From: Haematobia irritans
Lineage: Eukaryota > Arthropoda > Insecta > Diptera > Muscidae
Assembly: GCF_050003625.1 (NCBI RefSeq)
Contig: NC_134397.1
Location: 196,313,063 to 196,377,062 of the forward strand
DNA: 64,000 nt
Reading direction: 5' to 3'
Part shown: positions 12,056 to 22,465 of the stretch, piece after piece
Layout of the letters: the number at the start of each line of letters is the position of its first letter
Numbering within the stretch: position 1 is the stretch's first letter
Position numbers and translations under genes: made by a program
The notes under the pieces: generated by a model
Seen by the model: only the letters and a program-made list of their open reading frames with translations
Database searches by the model: none
Told to the model about the DNA's origin: nothing

Positions 12056-12305
12056 CCCCCGTCACCATTCTACGGTAGTGGGTATAAAAATTAAAGATCA
12101 TTACAATGTTAACCATGCTTTAGTTAATTATTACTATTTTTGAGAAACGTCTTCTGTTTTAGTTACCGTTGATATTTAGTTCATATAACTTTTGAGACAC
12201 AATTAGAATAAAGAAAACTTCGTTGGGATGGGGAAAATTACTTAAAATATTTAAAAAAATAAACTAAAATAAAATAATTTTTTGCAGCAAATATAAGTTA
12301 ATTTA

Positions 12306-13151
12306 TGGTGATTTCGTTTGGGGAAAAAAAGTGTTGCATACAAATTTTACAACATGTTACCACAGAGTTGCCGAAACCCCTTGCAATGACAATACCGTTT
12401 GCGTGTGAAAACGAACAAAAAAGGTGCAACACTGAAATAAAATAAAAACAAAAGAAATTTGGCGGAAATATTTCGATTGTCATTAACAACTATTATTGGA
12501 ATTTCAACTAACACGCACATTTTTCTTGACCTAAGGGGAATTGTTAAAACTTTTGATTTTATATATTTTTAATGTAACTACTTCAGAGTACAAATTTATT
12601 ACATCCTCAACAAAGTTTTTAACTCGCCGTTGGCCATTTCGTCCAAGCAATGATGTTGTAACTTCTTCATCGTCGTCAGAAGAACTACTCTCCAGTAGCG
12701 CATCTACAATGGTGTTGGCAAAAAAAAAAACGCATTTGCTTTTTGCATTTTGCTATTATATTAAAAAATATTTAATATCGAATTTTGTTGTCGCGGCACT
12801 AAACAATTGATATGCTTCTTCTTGGCAAATTAATCAGCTGTGTTGAAGAAATTGAAAAGCAACCACAATACACGCGTCACGCACTTTCTTTTGTATTTGC
12901 AACAACGCTATTATTTAGGTCGAAGAATAAAAAGCGTCATCAACATCTGATTGAAAGTGTAACCATATGCACCGTAGACACGCTACGGGGTAAAATGGGT
13001 TGCACTTGGCTCATGCGATGGGTAACACCTCGTCAATCGAACGTGGACATTTTGGGTAGGCTGCACTTAATTTTCCAATCGAACAAAAATTTTTGATTTA
13101 TGGGGGTAAGGTGTAAAATATGCAACATATTTTTTACCAATCAAATCACCA
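12306..13151. mobile_element. PIF/Harbinger-type element, 846 bp, TTA duplication
   Basis: The left terminus TGGTGATTTCGTTTGGGG and the complement of the right terminus, TGGTGATTTGATTGGTAA, are inverted repeats. The similarity extends to a shared TGTTGCATA about 30 bases in and fades after about 45. TTA flanks both ends (12303-12305 and 13152-13154), matching the TWA target of PIF/Harbinger elements. The interior is too short for a full transposase but has a coding relic on the minus strand (12531-12752). The plus-strand frames at 12541-12810 and 12812-13096 look like shadows. The 220 bases before it (12088-12302) show nothing notable. Confidence 0.8.
12531..12752 (-). pseudogene. Possible Harbinger nuclease N-terminal relic
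   Basis: The minus frame is open from 12752 to a TAG at 12531-12533. It reads a serine/aspartate-rich run (LLESSSSDDDEE), then RRVKNFVEDVINLYS, then degenerates. An acidic Ser/Asp stretch followed by a basic 'R-V-K-x-F-V-E-D-V' segment is what I would expect just before the catalytic domain of a PIF/Harbinger transposase. No start codon is in frame, and a TTGTAG just upstream could be a splice acceptor. The DDE domain is absent. The surrounding TTA-flanked inverted repeats support the assignment, but the match is short and from memory; it could be chance. Confidence 0.35.
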
Positions 13152-13200
13152 TTAGATTCAGTTTTACAACAGATTTTTTTCTGTGTATATTTAGCTCCTA

Positions 13201-14171
<971 letters not shown>

Positions 14172-14340
14172 TATATAGACCGACCCTCAAAGATTCAACT
14201 TCGGAAACCTCATTGCGAAAAAAAAAAAATTATCTAATCCGGTTAAAATTTGGCCCTTATATTAGAATAGCCCAACAGGCGAAAATTGGTTCATATGGCT
14301 TCATAATTATTTATAGACTCTTCTATATAAAACGAAGAAG

Positions 14341-15209
14341 AAACAAGTAAATACGGCCGTAAGTTCGGCCAGGCCGAATCTTATGTACCCTCCACCATGG
14401 ATTGCGTAGAAACTTATACGAAAGACTCTCATCCACAATCGAATTACTTGGGTTGTGGTATCTTAAAACTTCTTAACATCGTTTTCTAAATTGTGAGTTA
14501 GTCCATACGTGGTATATATTAGACAAAAAACGTATGTATAGGTAAGTCTACAAATAATTACGAATGGACTTTTGCACGGTACGTAGAGAGCCAGAATTGA
14601 AATATGGGGGTCGCTTATATGGGGGCTATATAGAATTATGAAGTTGATATGGGCCAATTTTTGTGTGATTGGGGATCGATTTATCTGAGGGATATACATA
14701 ACTATAGACCGATATGGATCAAGTTAGGCATGGTTGTTAACGGTCATATACTAGCAAAATGTACCAAATTTCAACTGACTCGGATGAAATTTGCTCCTCC
14801 AAGAGGCTCCAAAACCAAACCTTGGGATCGGTTTATATGGGGGCTATATATGGATTATGGACTGATATGGACCACTTTTGGCATAGTTGTTAAATATCAT
14901 ATACTACCACCACGTACCAAATTTCAACCAGATCGGATGAGTTTTGCTTCTCCAAAAGGCACCAGAGGTCAAGTCTGGGGATCGGTTTATATGGGGGCTA
15001 TATATAATAATGGACTGATATGAACCAATTCCTGCATGGTTGTTGGACACCATATGCTAACATCACGTACCAAATTTCATCCGAATCGGATGAATTTTGC
15101 TCTTCCAAGGGGCTCCGGAGGTCAAATCTGGGGATCGGTTTATATGGGGGCTATATATAATTATGGACCGATTTCGACCAATTTTTGCATTTGTGTTTGA
15201 GGCCATATA
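14341..15209 (+). repeat. R2 repeat copy (forward), 5' part
   Basis: The head AAACAAGTAAATACGGCC is at 14341, followed by the palindrome TTCGGCCAGGCCGAA, CCCTCCACCATGGATTGCG, and body units. The TATGGGGGCT box recurs at 14837, 14991 and 15144 (154 and 153 bp). The body is cut at 15209 by the mariner relic. The 124-aa frame at 14649-15023 is the 51-codon unit translated, not a demonstrated gene. Confidence 0.85.
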
Positions 15210-15826
15210 ACAGGTTGGCTGAGAAGTCCCCGGTCTGACACATAGATGGCGTCGATAGTATTAAATGCATATTATTTTTATATAGTACTAACCTTCAAAT
15301 AATTCGTGTCAAAATTTGACGTGTGTAAGTCAATTAGTTTGTGAGATAGAGCGTCTTTTGTGAAACAACTTTTGTTATTGTGAAAAAATGGAAAAAAAGG
15401 AATTTCGTGTTTTGATAAAATTCTTTTTTCTGAAGGGAAAAAATACGGTGGAAGCAAAAACTTGGCTTGATAATGAGTTTCCGGACTCTGCCCCAGGGAA
15501 ATCAACAATAATTGATTAGTATGAAAAATTCAAGCGTGGTGAAGTGAGCACGGAGGACGGTGAACACAAAATGATTTTGAATGACGGTAAAATGAAGTTG
15601 ATCGAGATAGCAGAGACCTTAAAGATATCAAAGGAACGTGTTGGTCATATCATTCATCAATATTTGGATATGCGGAATCTCTGTACAAAATGGGTGCCGC
15701 GCGAGCTCACATTTGACCAAAAACAACAACGAGAAGGGGAAAACCATCAACAGTGACTATTATATGGCGTTATTGGAGCGTTTGAAGGTCGAAATCGCGG
15801 CAAAACGGCCCCATATGGAGAAGAAG
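15210..15826 (+). mobile_element. Mariner (Tc1/mariner, DD34D type) remnant
   Basis: The element begins at or near 15210, after TA (15208-15209), with a terminal sequence ACAGGTTGGCTGAGAAGTCC characteristic of mariner. About 180 bases of 5' untranslated sequence lead to the transposase start at 15388. It ends abruptly at 15826, where the head of the next R2 copy begins, so the 3' inverted repeat is lost. It sits inside an R2 body and gives a relative date: R2 first, then mariner. Confidence 0.85.
15388..15826 (+). pseudogene. Mariner transposase pseudogene
   Basis: Transposase that would cut and paste mariner at TA sites. Translation from ATG 15388 starts MEKKEFRVL and includes KGKNTVEAKTWL. 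It has an in-frame TAG at 15517-15519, then continues with STEDGEHK and a helix-turn-helix segment (LKISKERVGHIIHQYL) and PRELTFDQKQ. The family normally has about 18 more residues between GEHK and MILND, so there is a small in-frame deletion there. At about 15730 a second, larger deletion shifts the frame: the reading continues in +1 with KTINSDYYMALLERLKVEIA. That junction removes the first catalytic Asp region; the second and third catalytic regions are lost by the truncation at 15826. It is inactive on at least four counts: a stop, two deletions and a 3' truncation. Confidence 0.9.
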
Positions 15827-17430
15827 CAAGTATAAACGGCCGTAAGTTCGGCCAGGCCGAATCTTATGTACCCTCCACCATGGATTGCGTAGAAACTTCT
15901 ATGAAAGACTGTTATACACAATCGAATTACTTGGGTTGTGGTATCTTAAATCGTTTTCTAAATTGTGAGTTAGTCCACACGTGGTATATATCAGACAAAA
16001 AGCTATGTAAGTCTACAAATAATTACGAATCGATATGGACTTTTGCACGGTACGTAGGGAACCAGAATTGAAATATGGGGGTCGCTTTTATGGGGGCTAT
16101 ATACAATTATGAACTTGATATGGACCAATTTTTGTGTGATTGGGGATCGATTTATCTGAGGGCTATATATAACTATAGACCGATATGGACCTAGTTAGGC
16201 ATGGTTGTTAACGGCCATATACTAGCACAATGTACCAAATTTCAACTGACTCGGATGAAATTTGCTACTCCAAGAGGCTCCAAAACCAAATCTCGGGATC
16301 GGTTTATATGGGGGTTATATATGATTATGGACTGATATGGACCACTTCTGGCATGGTTGTTAAATATCATATACTACCACCACGTACCAAATTTCAACCG
16401 GATAGGATGAATTTTGCTTCTCTCATCATATGCTGTTAAATATCATATACTACCACCACGTACCAAATTTCAACCAGATCGGATGAATTTTGCTTCTCCA
16501 CAAGGCACCGGAGGTCAAATCTGGGGATCGGTTTATATGGGGGCTATATATAATTATGGACTGATATGAACCAATTCATGCATGGTTGTTGGATACCATA
16601 TACTAATATCACGTACCAAATTTCAACCGAATCCGATGAATTTTGGTCTTCCAAGAGGCTCCGGAAGTCAAATCTAGTGATCGGTTTATATGGTGGCTAT
16701 ACATAATTATGGACCGATGTGGACCAATTTTTGCATGGTTGTTAGAGACCATATACTAACACTATGTACCAAATTTCAGACGGATCGGATGAAATTTGCT
16801 TCTCGTAGAGGCCTCGCAATCCAAATCTGGTGATCGGTTTATATGGGGGCTATATATAATTATGGACCGATGTGGACCAATGTTTGCATGGTTGTTAGAG
16901 ACCATATACTAACACCATGTACCAAATCTCATCCGAATCGGATGAATCTTGTTCTTCCAAGGGGCTCCGGAGGTCAAATCTGGGGATCGGTTTATATGTG
17001 GGCTATATATAATTATGGACCGATGTAGACCAATTTTTGCATGGTTGTTAGAGACCATATACTTACACCATGTACCAAATTTCAGCCGAATCGGATGATA
17101 TTTGCTTCCCTTAGAGCAATCGCAAGCCAAATTTGGGGGTCCGTTTATATGGGGGCTATACGTAAAAGTGAACCGATATGGCCCATTTGCAATACCATCT
17201 GACCTACATCAATAACAACTACTTGTGCCAAGTCGATAGCTTGTTTCGTTCGGAAGTTAGCGTGATTTCAACAGACGGGAGGACGGACGGACGGACATGC
17301 TCAGATCGACTCAGAATTTCACCACGACACAGAATATATATACTTTATAGGGTCTTAGAGCAATATTCCGATGTGTTACAAACGGAATGATAAAGTTAAT
17401 ACACCTCCATCCTATGGTGGAGGGTATAAT
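15827..17430 (+). repeat. R2 repeat copy (forward), near complete
   Basis: The head CAAGTATAAACGGCC is at 15827, followed by the palindrome and CCACCATGGATTGCG. The TATGGGGGCT box (or variant) occurs at about 16318, 16537, 16690, 16843, 16996 and 17149; the last four intervals are exactly 153 bp, and the first is lengthened by a local duplication near 16430-16490. The tail has CAACAGACGG, (GGAC)n at 17275-17297, ATATATACTTTAT, and the hairpin CCTCCATCC...GGTGGAGGGTATAA ending near 17430. No gene. Confidence 0.9.
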
Positions 17431-17488
17431 AAAGAAGCTTATATAGGCTATTCTTAATTAAAGAAGCTTATATAGGCTATTCTTAATT
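17431..17488. repeat. 29-bp tandem duplication
   Basis: Two perfect copies of a 29-base unit beginning AAAGAAGCTTATATAGG (17431-17459 and 17460-17488), directly at the 3' end of the R2 copy. Confidence 0.95.
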
Positions 17489-17550
17489 TTTTATCTAACA
17501 TATGGCTTGATACACCTTGTTATCGATATATTTATGTTAGTATAACTTTT

Positions 17551-17593
17551 TACGCAATCCATGGTGGAGGGTACATAAGATTCGACATGACCG
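17551..17593 (-). repeat. R2 head fragment
   Basis: CGCAATCCATGGTGGAGGG then TACATAAGATTCGAC is the complement of the R2 head. The palindrome's second half and the AACAAGTA end are degraded. Confidence 0.65.
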
Positions 17594-18430
17594 AAATTAT
17601 GAACACTTCTGGGTCTAGACCTGTACCGGTCGTGAAATTCATCCAATTCCCATCGACTAGAAAATAATTTTAAGTTAAAGTAGAACACATATTTCAAAAT
17701 TGACCACAAATACATTTTCTCTGTGTATCATCTCTATAGATGCCGCATAAAAACATATGGTGCACCGACACGATTATATCGTCACATACAGTGTATGTCT
17801 CATTGTTGCACTCAACATATTGTACATTGTTGTAGCTGCTATCAGCACCATTACTCGCATTGGATGCCATAGCCAAGACTAAATATTGTCATGATGCAGC
17901 TAAGGATAAAAGTTGATGGCACGTTTTATCACAAAGTGTGTGTATGGTAACATTGCAGCAAATTTTATACAAAAATGCAATGCGAAACGCAAGACATTCT
18001 TTAGAATTTTAAACAACACGAGAATCGTTTAGAAAACTGCTTTGTTTCAGAATCATTGTCTCCAAACGATTTAACGAGAGACAAAAATATATGCAAATAA
18101 AGTGATTTTATTTGCAGCATTTCTACTACCATATTGTCATAGAATTTAAATAACGGACTACGAGTTTTTGTTTCTAAATCTAACTATAAAAATATAGTGA
18201 GATAAAATATTCGTATCGTTAAAGAAACGTGTAAATGTAAATGAGGATTTCAGTCAGTTACTGAAAACTAAAGAAATTGTCGATACTTTGGTTACTAGTA
18301 TGTCATATTCGACGTTAGGTTTGTTTCAATTATATTCAGGTCTATATCTTTTTCCGGAAAACTTCAAATTGTAAAATGGCAAAATTTTTACCATTTTTAT
18401 ATTGAATTTTATTCATTCGGTGCATAGTTT
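17594..18430. other. No gene or clear repeat seen
   Basis: AT-rich sequence. A 60-codon minus frame (17694-17876) has slightly less AT bias than its surroundings, but no recognisable motif and no splice context, so I leave it out. TTTTCTCTGTGTATC at 17715 resembles a MITE terminus. Confidence 0.5.
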
Positions 18431-18690
18431 CATTGGGAGCCACCGCCTCCCCGCCTTACATCCAACGAGTTATGGGTTCAATCCCACTTTCCACCAAACA
18501 CAAAACATTTTTAAGCGGTGGATTATTCCCTCTCAGTAATTATTATGACATTTCTGAGTGTTTCTAGGCTTCTCTAAGTGGTTTAACCGCAATGTGCATC
18601 GCCATGCGGGCTCTACCATAAGAAGGATGTCCTTGTTATTGAAGTTAACATAGAATCGGGCAGCACTCATTAATAAGAGCGAAGTTCACC
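18431..18690 (+). mobile_element. tRNA-derived SINE, partial
   Basis: GGTTCAATCCCACTTTCC near 18476 is a good RNA polymerase III B-box. It is preceded by a diverged A-box region and followed by a body I recognise as a common fly SINE: AGCGGTGGATTATTCCC, GACATTTCTGAG, CTTCTCTAAGTGGTTT, GAATCGGGCAGCACTCA, AAGAGCGAAGTTCACC. The 3' end stops at 18690, where R4 begins. Known from memory as a tRNA-derived SINE; no name assigned. Confidence 0.75.
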
Positions 18691-18930
18691 ATGCCAGCAA
18701 AAAGAGCGTCGCCAAAAAAGTAGTGAAAATGTTGTTTTTGGATCCGGAAGTGGTGCAGAAATTGACACAGAAGCGATTAATTTAACATGGGCTTGTCATT
18801 CGACGGTTGTTCAGCATTTCAACCGCCATTGCACTGCAGTTGCATCACTTATTAAGTTGTGATGCGAATTCAGTGACTTGGATTTGAATTAAGACATTTT
18901 GTGATTTTTTGACAAATAAATAATTTTTAT
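18691..18930 (+). repeat. R4 repeat copy
   Basis: It begins GCCAGCAAAAAGAGCGTCGC, then CAAAAAAGTAGTGAAAATG, GGATCCGGAAGTGGTGCA, 'GGGCTTGTCATTCGAC', 'TTCAGCATTTCAACC', 'GCGAATTCAGTGAC', and ends in an AT-rich tail with GACAAATAAATAATTTTTAT. This is the most complete of four copies in the window (also 1575, 34826 and 35738). No coding frame; class unknown. Confidence 0.7.
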
Positions 18931-19126
18931 CTTTTTTATGATTTTTATTGCATTCTAATGCTATTTAGCCTGGAACGTTTGACATCAAATATTTTCAAAA
19001 ATTCGCAATTTTTCTAGAATGAATTTAGCCTTGTTTCTGAAAAAAATTAAAAAAATGTGTAAAACAAAATTTTTGAAACAACAAATTTTTAATTTCCCAT
19101 TAAAAAAATGAAACAAGCGAGTTATA

Positions 19127-20400
19127 AAACAAGTAAGGTAAATCTAAAGTCGGGCGTGGTCGACTATATTATACCCTTCCCCACTATGTATACCAACATA
19201 TTAACACCTTTAAATCTGTTAAGTACTATATAAAGGTTTATTTTTCAATATACAAATATTTCAATATGAACCGATTTTGACAATTTTTTTTTTTTTTAAC
19301 TTTCACAAAATGTCTAGACTCAAAATTTAAAGTGGGTAATGACCGGGACGGACCACAATTTTAGTAAAAAAATATAGGAAATATTTAAAATGCATAAAAT
19401 TTCGCAAATCTTCATTTATGATTTATAGGTCGATATATACGAATTAGAGTATAGGTAAATTTGAATCATTTTTTACGAGTTTTCGAATTAACAGTGACGA
19501 TTTTACAAGGAACATGTGGGTATTTTGGCCATATTTGCTAAAATCGGAAAAACATATATATGGCGGCTTTGTCTAATTCTGAGCCGATTTTGATAAAATT
19601 TGGCACACATTGCTAAAATTTTAATTGAACTCTTAGTGCAAAACATCTAAATTTTCGAGATGAAACTTTGGCCTCCGTTGTCATATGAATCTAAATCGAG
19701 ATTTTCGCTAGCGTGACTCGAACCTGTGGTTTCTGCACCATACGCGTTAACAGTCGCCTTAGCACATTGCACCACCGAGGGAGTTGCCATAACAACGTCT
19801 GACGATTATTTTAAGACTTTTCATGGCCAAAGAAAAACGAATGCCGTTCATGACATCGTAAACGCCCGTGGACGAAATTGTGAACATTCCGTTTTGATTT
19901 TCTGTGAACGTTTCCGTTTCATTTTTCACCTATATCTATTTTTTTCTATTAGTGTATGGGAGTTATATCTAAATCTGAACCGATTTTAACCAAATTTGGC
20001 ATGTGTTGCAAGAATTTTAGTCTTACTGTCTGTGCAAAACTTCAAGTAAATCGGAGTGAAATTTTGACTTCTGGTAGATATATCTAAATCTGAACCAATT
20101 TCAACTAAATTTGGCATGCATAATAAAAATGTTATTTCCATTCCCTGTTCACAATTTTAAGTAAATCTGAGGACAGGGATTGTCTTTGAGCCAAAAAAGG
20201 ACCCCACAAATTTGAGGACGATCGGACTTAATTGCGAGCTGGACTTTGCACACAAAAATACATCAACAGACAGACGGACATCGTTAATCGACTCTGAATT
20301 TAATTCTAAGCCGATCGGTATACTAAAAGATGGGTCTATGACTACTCCTTCTCAGCGTTACATACAAATGCACAAACTTATTATACCCTGGGTATAAAAA
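19127..20400 (+). repeat. R1 repeat copy (forward), interrupted
   Basis: The head AAACAAGTAAGG is at 19127, with the palindrome GTCGGGCGTGGTCGAC and TATACCCTTCCCCAC. The body has TATATCTAAATCTGAACC units, and the tail has CAACAGACAGACGG, then TTATACCCTGGGTATAA. A tRNA-like block interrupts it at about 19708-19945. The frames at 19726-19989 and 20212-20397 are not genes. Confidence 0.8.
19708..19945 (-). mobile_element. Insertion with tRNA-like A and B boxes (possible SINE)
   Basis: R1 sequence stops near 19707 and resumes near 19945. On the minus strand the block contains GGTGGTGCAATGTGCTAAGG (A-box-like, about 19770-19789) and, about 35 bases on, CAGGTTCGAGTCACG (B-box-like, about 19715-19730). 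The spacing fits an internal pol III promoter, but the acceptor and T stems do not pair well and about 150 unrelated bases lie upstream. It could be a decayed tRNA-derived SINE or tRNA pseudogene. Confidence 0.4.
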
Positions 20401-20576
20401 AATCTTAAAAAAATAAAATTGCCTTCTTCAAAGACTAAAAAATTCTTAAAGCAAATATTATGAACTTCCTTTTAATTAAAAGTTCAATTAAACAATTTTG
20501 TCCTTAATATGTTGTAAATTACTTATCCTAAAATGTAGGCATATGCTGCCATATTAGGTAAATATATTTTTCAGCG
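20401..20576. mobile_element. M1 MITE remnant (right end)
   Basis: CCTTAATATGTTGTAAATTA, ATCCTAAAATGTAGG and TATATTTTTCAGCG, followed by TA, match the right side of copy A (1250-1338). The left part is missing. Confidence 0.65.
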
Positions 20577-20654
20577 TAAACTTCATATCATTAAATATAC
20601 CTTGCCATCGGCAATTGCTACTACAACCCAAGTAACTCAACAGTTTTTAGTAGA

Positions 20655-20730
20655 ATTTTGTACACAATCCATGGTGGAGGGTACATAAGATTCGACCTGG
20701 TTGAACTCTCGGTCGTATTTACTTGTTATA
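20655..20730 (-). repeat. R2 head fragment
   Basis: ACAATCCATGGTGGAGGG, TACATAAGATTCGACC and CGTATTTACTTGTT are the complement of the R2 5' head, ending in the complement of AACAAGTA. No body is attached. Confidence 0.75.
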
Positions 20731-21480
20731 TGTTCTCTTATACTCGTACCATGTTAGTGGTCCCTAAAGCCTTTTGTTCAATATTTTTTACACATATAAC
20801 TACAACTTTCTCATCTTTTCAGTGTTAATTTAAACAAAAAATCAATTATTTAAATTCATTCGCGAATTTTCCTCCCTTTGAAGTCACTGAACTTTATGAC
20901 TTGGTTCATGCACCATGAATGACCCACGCGAATGGTTCAATGGCTAAAGCTGGTTATGATTACCAGAGACGAAAAGACAAATGGATTTCTTTCTTTGACA
21001 GTTGTGGTAAAGGCAAGATGCTGTGTGAACACTAAAACCACAATTGCTCTAGGTTCATTGCTTCATTGCAGGATCCCTTAGAGGCAAATATTTCTTGCAA
21101 TGAATGTTTTTTTTTTTTATTATTTATGGGCTATGACCGATATGCTCTGGAGCTGCAAGTGTTTGAATTAATTCTTGAAATATTATCGCCCAGTCGTCGT
21201 CTGTTTATAAGAATTGTCGTTAATCTTCAACGTTGAGTGACTAATGAGACTAAAAGATTTAGGGGATTTTTTCGATTGTTAATTACACTGTGAATTCACC
21301 GAAGTGTGGAATAAGTTGTATTGAGCTGGCAAGATGAATCGAAGGAATTTTAGTTTTTATTCCATAATGTCGACGTGATATTCACAATAAATATTAGAAT
21401 ATAATAACTTTGAAGAAGCTCGACAGAATTACAGAATTTAAAGACAATTTTTTTAGTTAGTATTTAACACAATAAAAGTT
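20731..21480. other. No gene or clear repeat seen
   Basis: A 750-base stretch of mixed composition, less AT-extreme than most of the window, with no convincing frame, pol III boxes or match to R1-R4. It may be unique intergenic or intronic DNA. Confidence 0.5.
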
Positions 21481-21532
21481 TTTATACCCTTCACCACTAC
21501 TGTGGTACAGGGTATAAGTTTGTGCATTTGTA

Positions 21533-22465
21533 AAGGGTGATTTGTTAAGAGCTTGATAACTTTTTTTTTTTAAAAACGCATAAAATTTGCAAAATCTCAT
21601 CGGTTCTTTATTTGAAACGTTAGATTGGTCCATGACATTTACTTTTTGAAGATAATTTCATTTAAATGTTGACCGCGGCTGCGTCTTAGGTGGTCCATTC
21701 GGAAAGTCCAATTTTGGGCAACTTTTTCGAGCATTTCGGCCGGAATAGCCCGAATTTCTTCGGAAATGTTGTCTTCCAAAGCTGGAATAGTTGCTGGCTT
21801 ATTTCTGTAGACTTTAGACTTGACGTAGCCCCACAAAAAATAGTCTAAAGGCGTCAAATCGCATGATCTTGGTGGCCAACTTACCGGTCCATTTCTTGAG
21901 ATGAATTGTTCTCCGAAGTTTTCCCTCAAAATGGCCATAGAATCGCGAGCTGTGTGGCATGTAGCGCCATCTTGTTGAAACCACATGTCAACCAAGTTCA
22001 GTTCTTCCATTTTTGGCAACAAAAAGTTTGTTAGCATCGAACGATAGCGATCGCCATTCACCGTAACGTTGCGTCCAACAGCATCTTTGAAAAAATACGG
22101 TCCAATGATTCCACCAGCGTACAAACCACACCAAACAGTGCATTTTTCGGGATGCATGGGCAGTTCTTGAACGGCTTCTGGTTGCTCTTCACTCCAAATG
22201 CGGCAATTTTGCTTATTTACGTAGCCATTCAACCAGAAATGAGCCTCATCGCTGAACAAAATTTGTCGATAAAAAAGCGGATTTTCTGGCAACTTTTCTA
22301 GGGCCCATTCACTGAAAATTCGACGTTGTGGCTCGTTAGTAAGTCTATTCATGATGAAATGTCAAAGCATACTGAGCATCTTTCTCTTTGACACCATGTC
22401 TGAAATCCCACGTGATCTGTCAAATACTAATGCATGAAAATCCTAACCTCAAAAGAATCACCCTT
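21533..22465 (-). mobile_element. DD41D (rosa-like) mariner element, internally deleted
   Basis: Termini AAGGGTGATT (left) and the complement of AATCACCCTT (right) are flanked by TA (21531-21532 and 22466-22467). The element is 933 bp, whereas a complete member should be near 1.3 kb. It carries the transposase frame 21639-22352 on the minus strand. The flanks join into a normal R1 tail (GCATTTG-TA-TGTAACGCC), so the target and one TA duplication can be read directly. Short untranslated stretches (about 106 and 113 bases) lie between the frame and the ends. Confidence 0.9.
21639..22352 (-). CDS. DD41D mariner transposase, N-terminally deleted
   Basis: A 237-residue, stop-free frame for the catalytic core of a Tc1/mariner DDE transposase, the nuclear enzyme that excises and reinserts the element at TA. 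Motifs: ILFSDEAHFW (first Asp, D35), WCGLYAGGIIGPYFF (76-88 region), FQQDGATCHTA (second Asp, D128), and WPPRSCDLTPLDYFLWGY, with the third Asp at D170. There are 41 residues between D128 and D170, the DD41D spacing reported for rosa-like elements. The usual two N-terminal helix-turn-helix domains (about 110 residues) are missing: MNRLTNE, which looks like the genuine protein start, is fused directly to PQRRIFSEW, just upstream of the core. The join keeps frame, near position 22331. Without DNA-binding domains it should not transpose its own ends. The stop-free core suggests recent origin. Confidence 0.9.
   Translation of the reverse strand: MNRLTNEPQRRIFSEWALEKLPENPLFYRQILFSDEAHFWLNGYVNKQNCRIWSEEQPEAVQELPMHPEKCTVWCGLYAGGIIGPYFFKDAVGRNVTVNGDRYRSMLTNFLLPKMEELNLVDMWFQQDGATCHTARDSMAILRENFGEQFISRNGPVSWPPRSCDLTPLDYFLWGYVKSKVYRNKPATIPALEDNISEEIRAIPAEMLEKVAQNWTFRMDHLRRSRGQHLNEIIFKK

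Larger units (their letters stand above)
8607..12087 (+). repeat. R3 repeat copy (forward), split by a hAT element
   Basis: The head AACAAGTATATACAGC is at 8607, followed by the palindrome TTCGGCCGGGCCGAA and CCACCACCATGAA. The body runs as diverged R3 units to about 10,020. The tail has the GACA-rich tract near 10105-10135, AATATATATACTTTAT, then TTATACCCCCGTC at 10241-10253. The hairpin completes after the hAT insertion as ACCATTC...GTAGTGGGTATAA near 12064-12087. Removing the hAT element with one 8-bp duplication restores a normal R3 tail. Confidence 0.85.

Noticed and set aside
12541..13096. Two plus-strand frames in the Harbinger-type element
   Set aside because: They appear to be shadows; the only family-like peptide is on the minus strand.
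17694..17876. 60-codon minus frame with several Cys
   Set aside because: No recognised motif or splice context; its end runs into a MITE-like terminus.
19726..19989. 87-codon plus frame
   Set aside because: It spans the tRNA-like insertion and R1 sequence; no protein signal.
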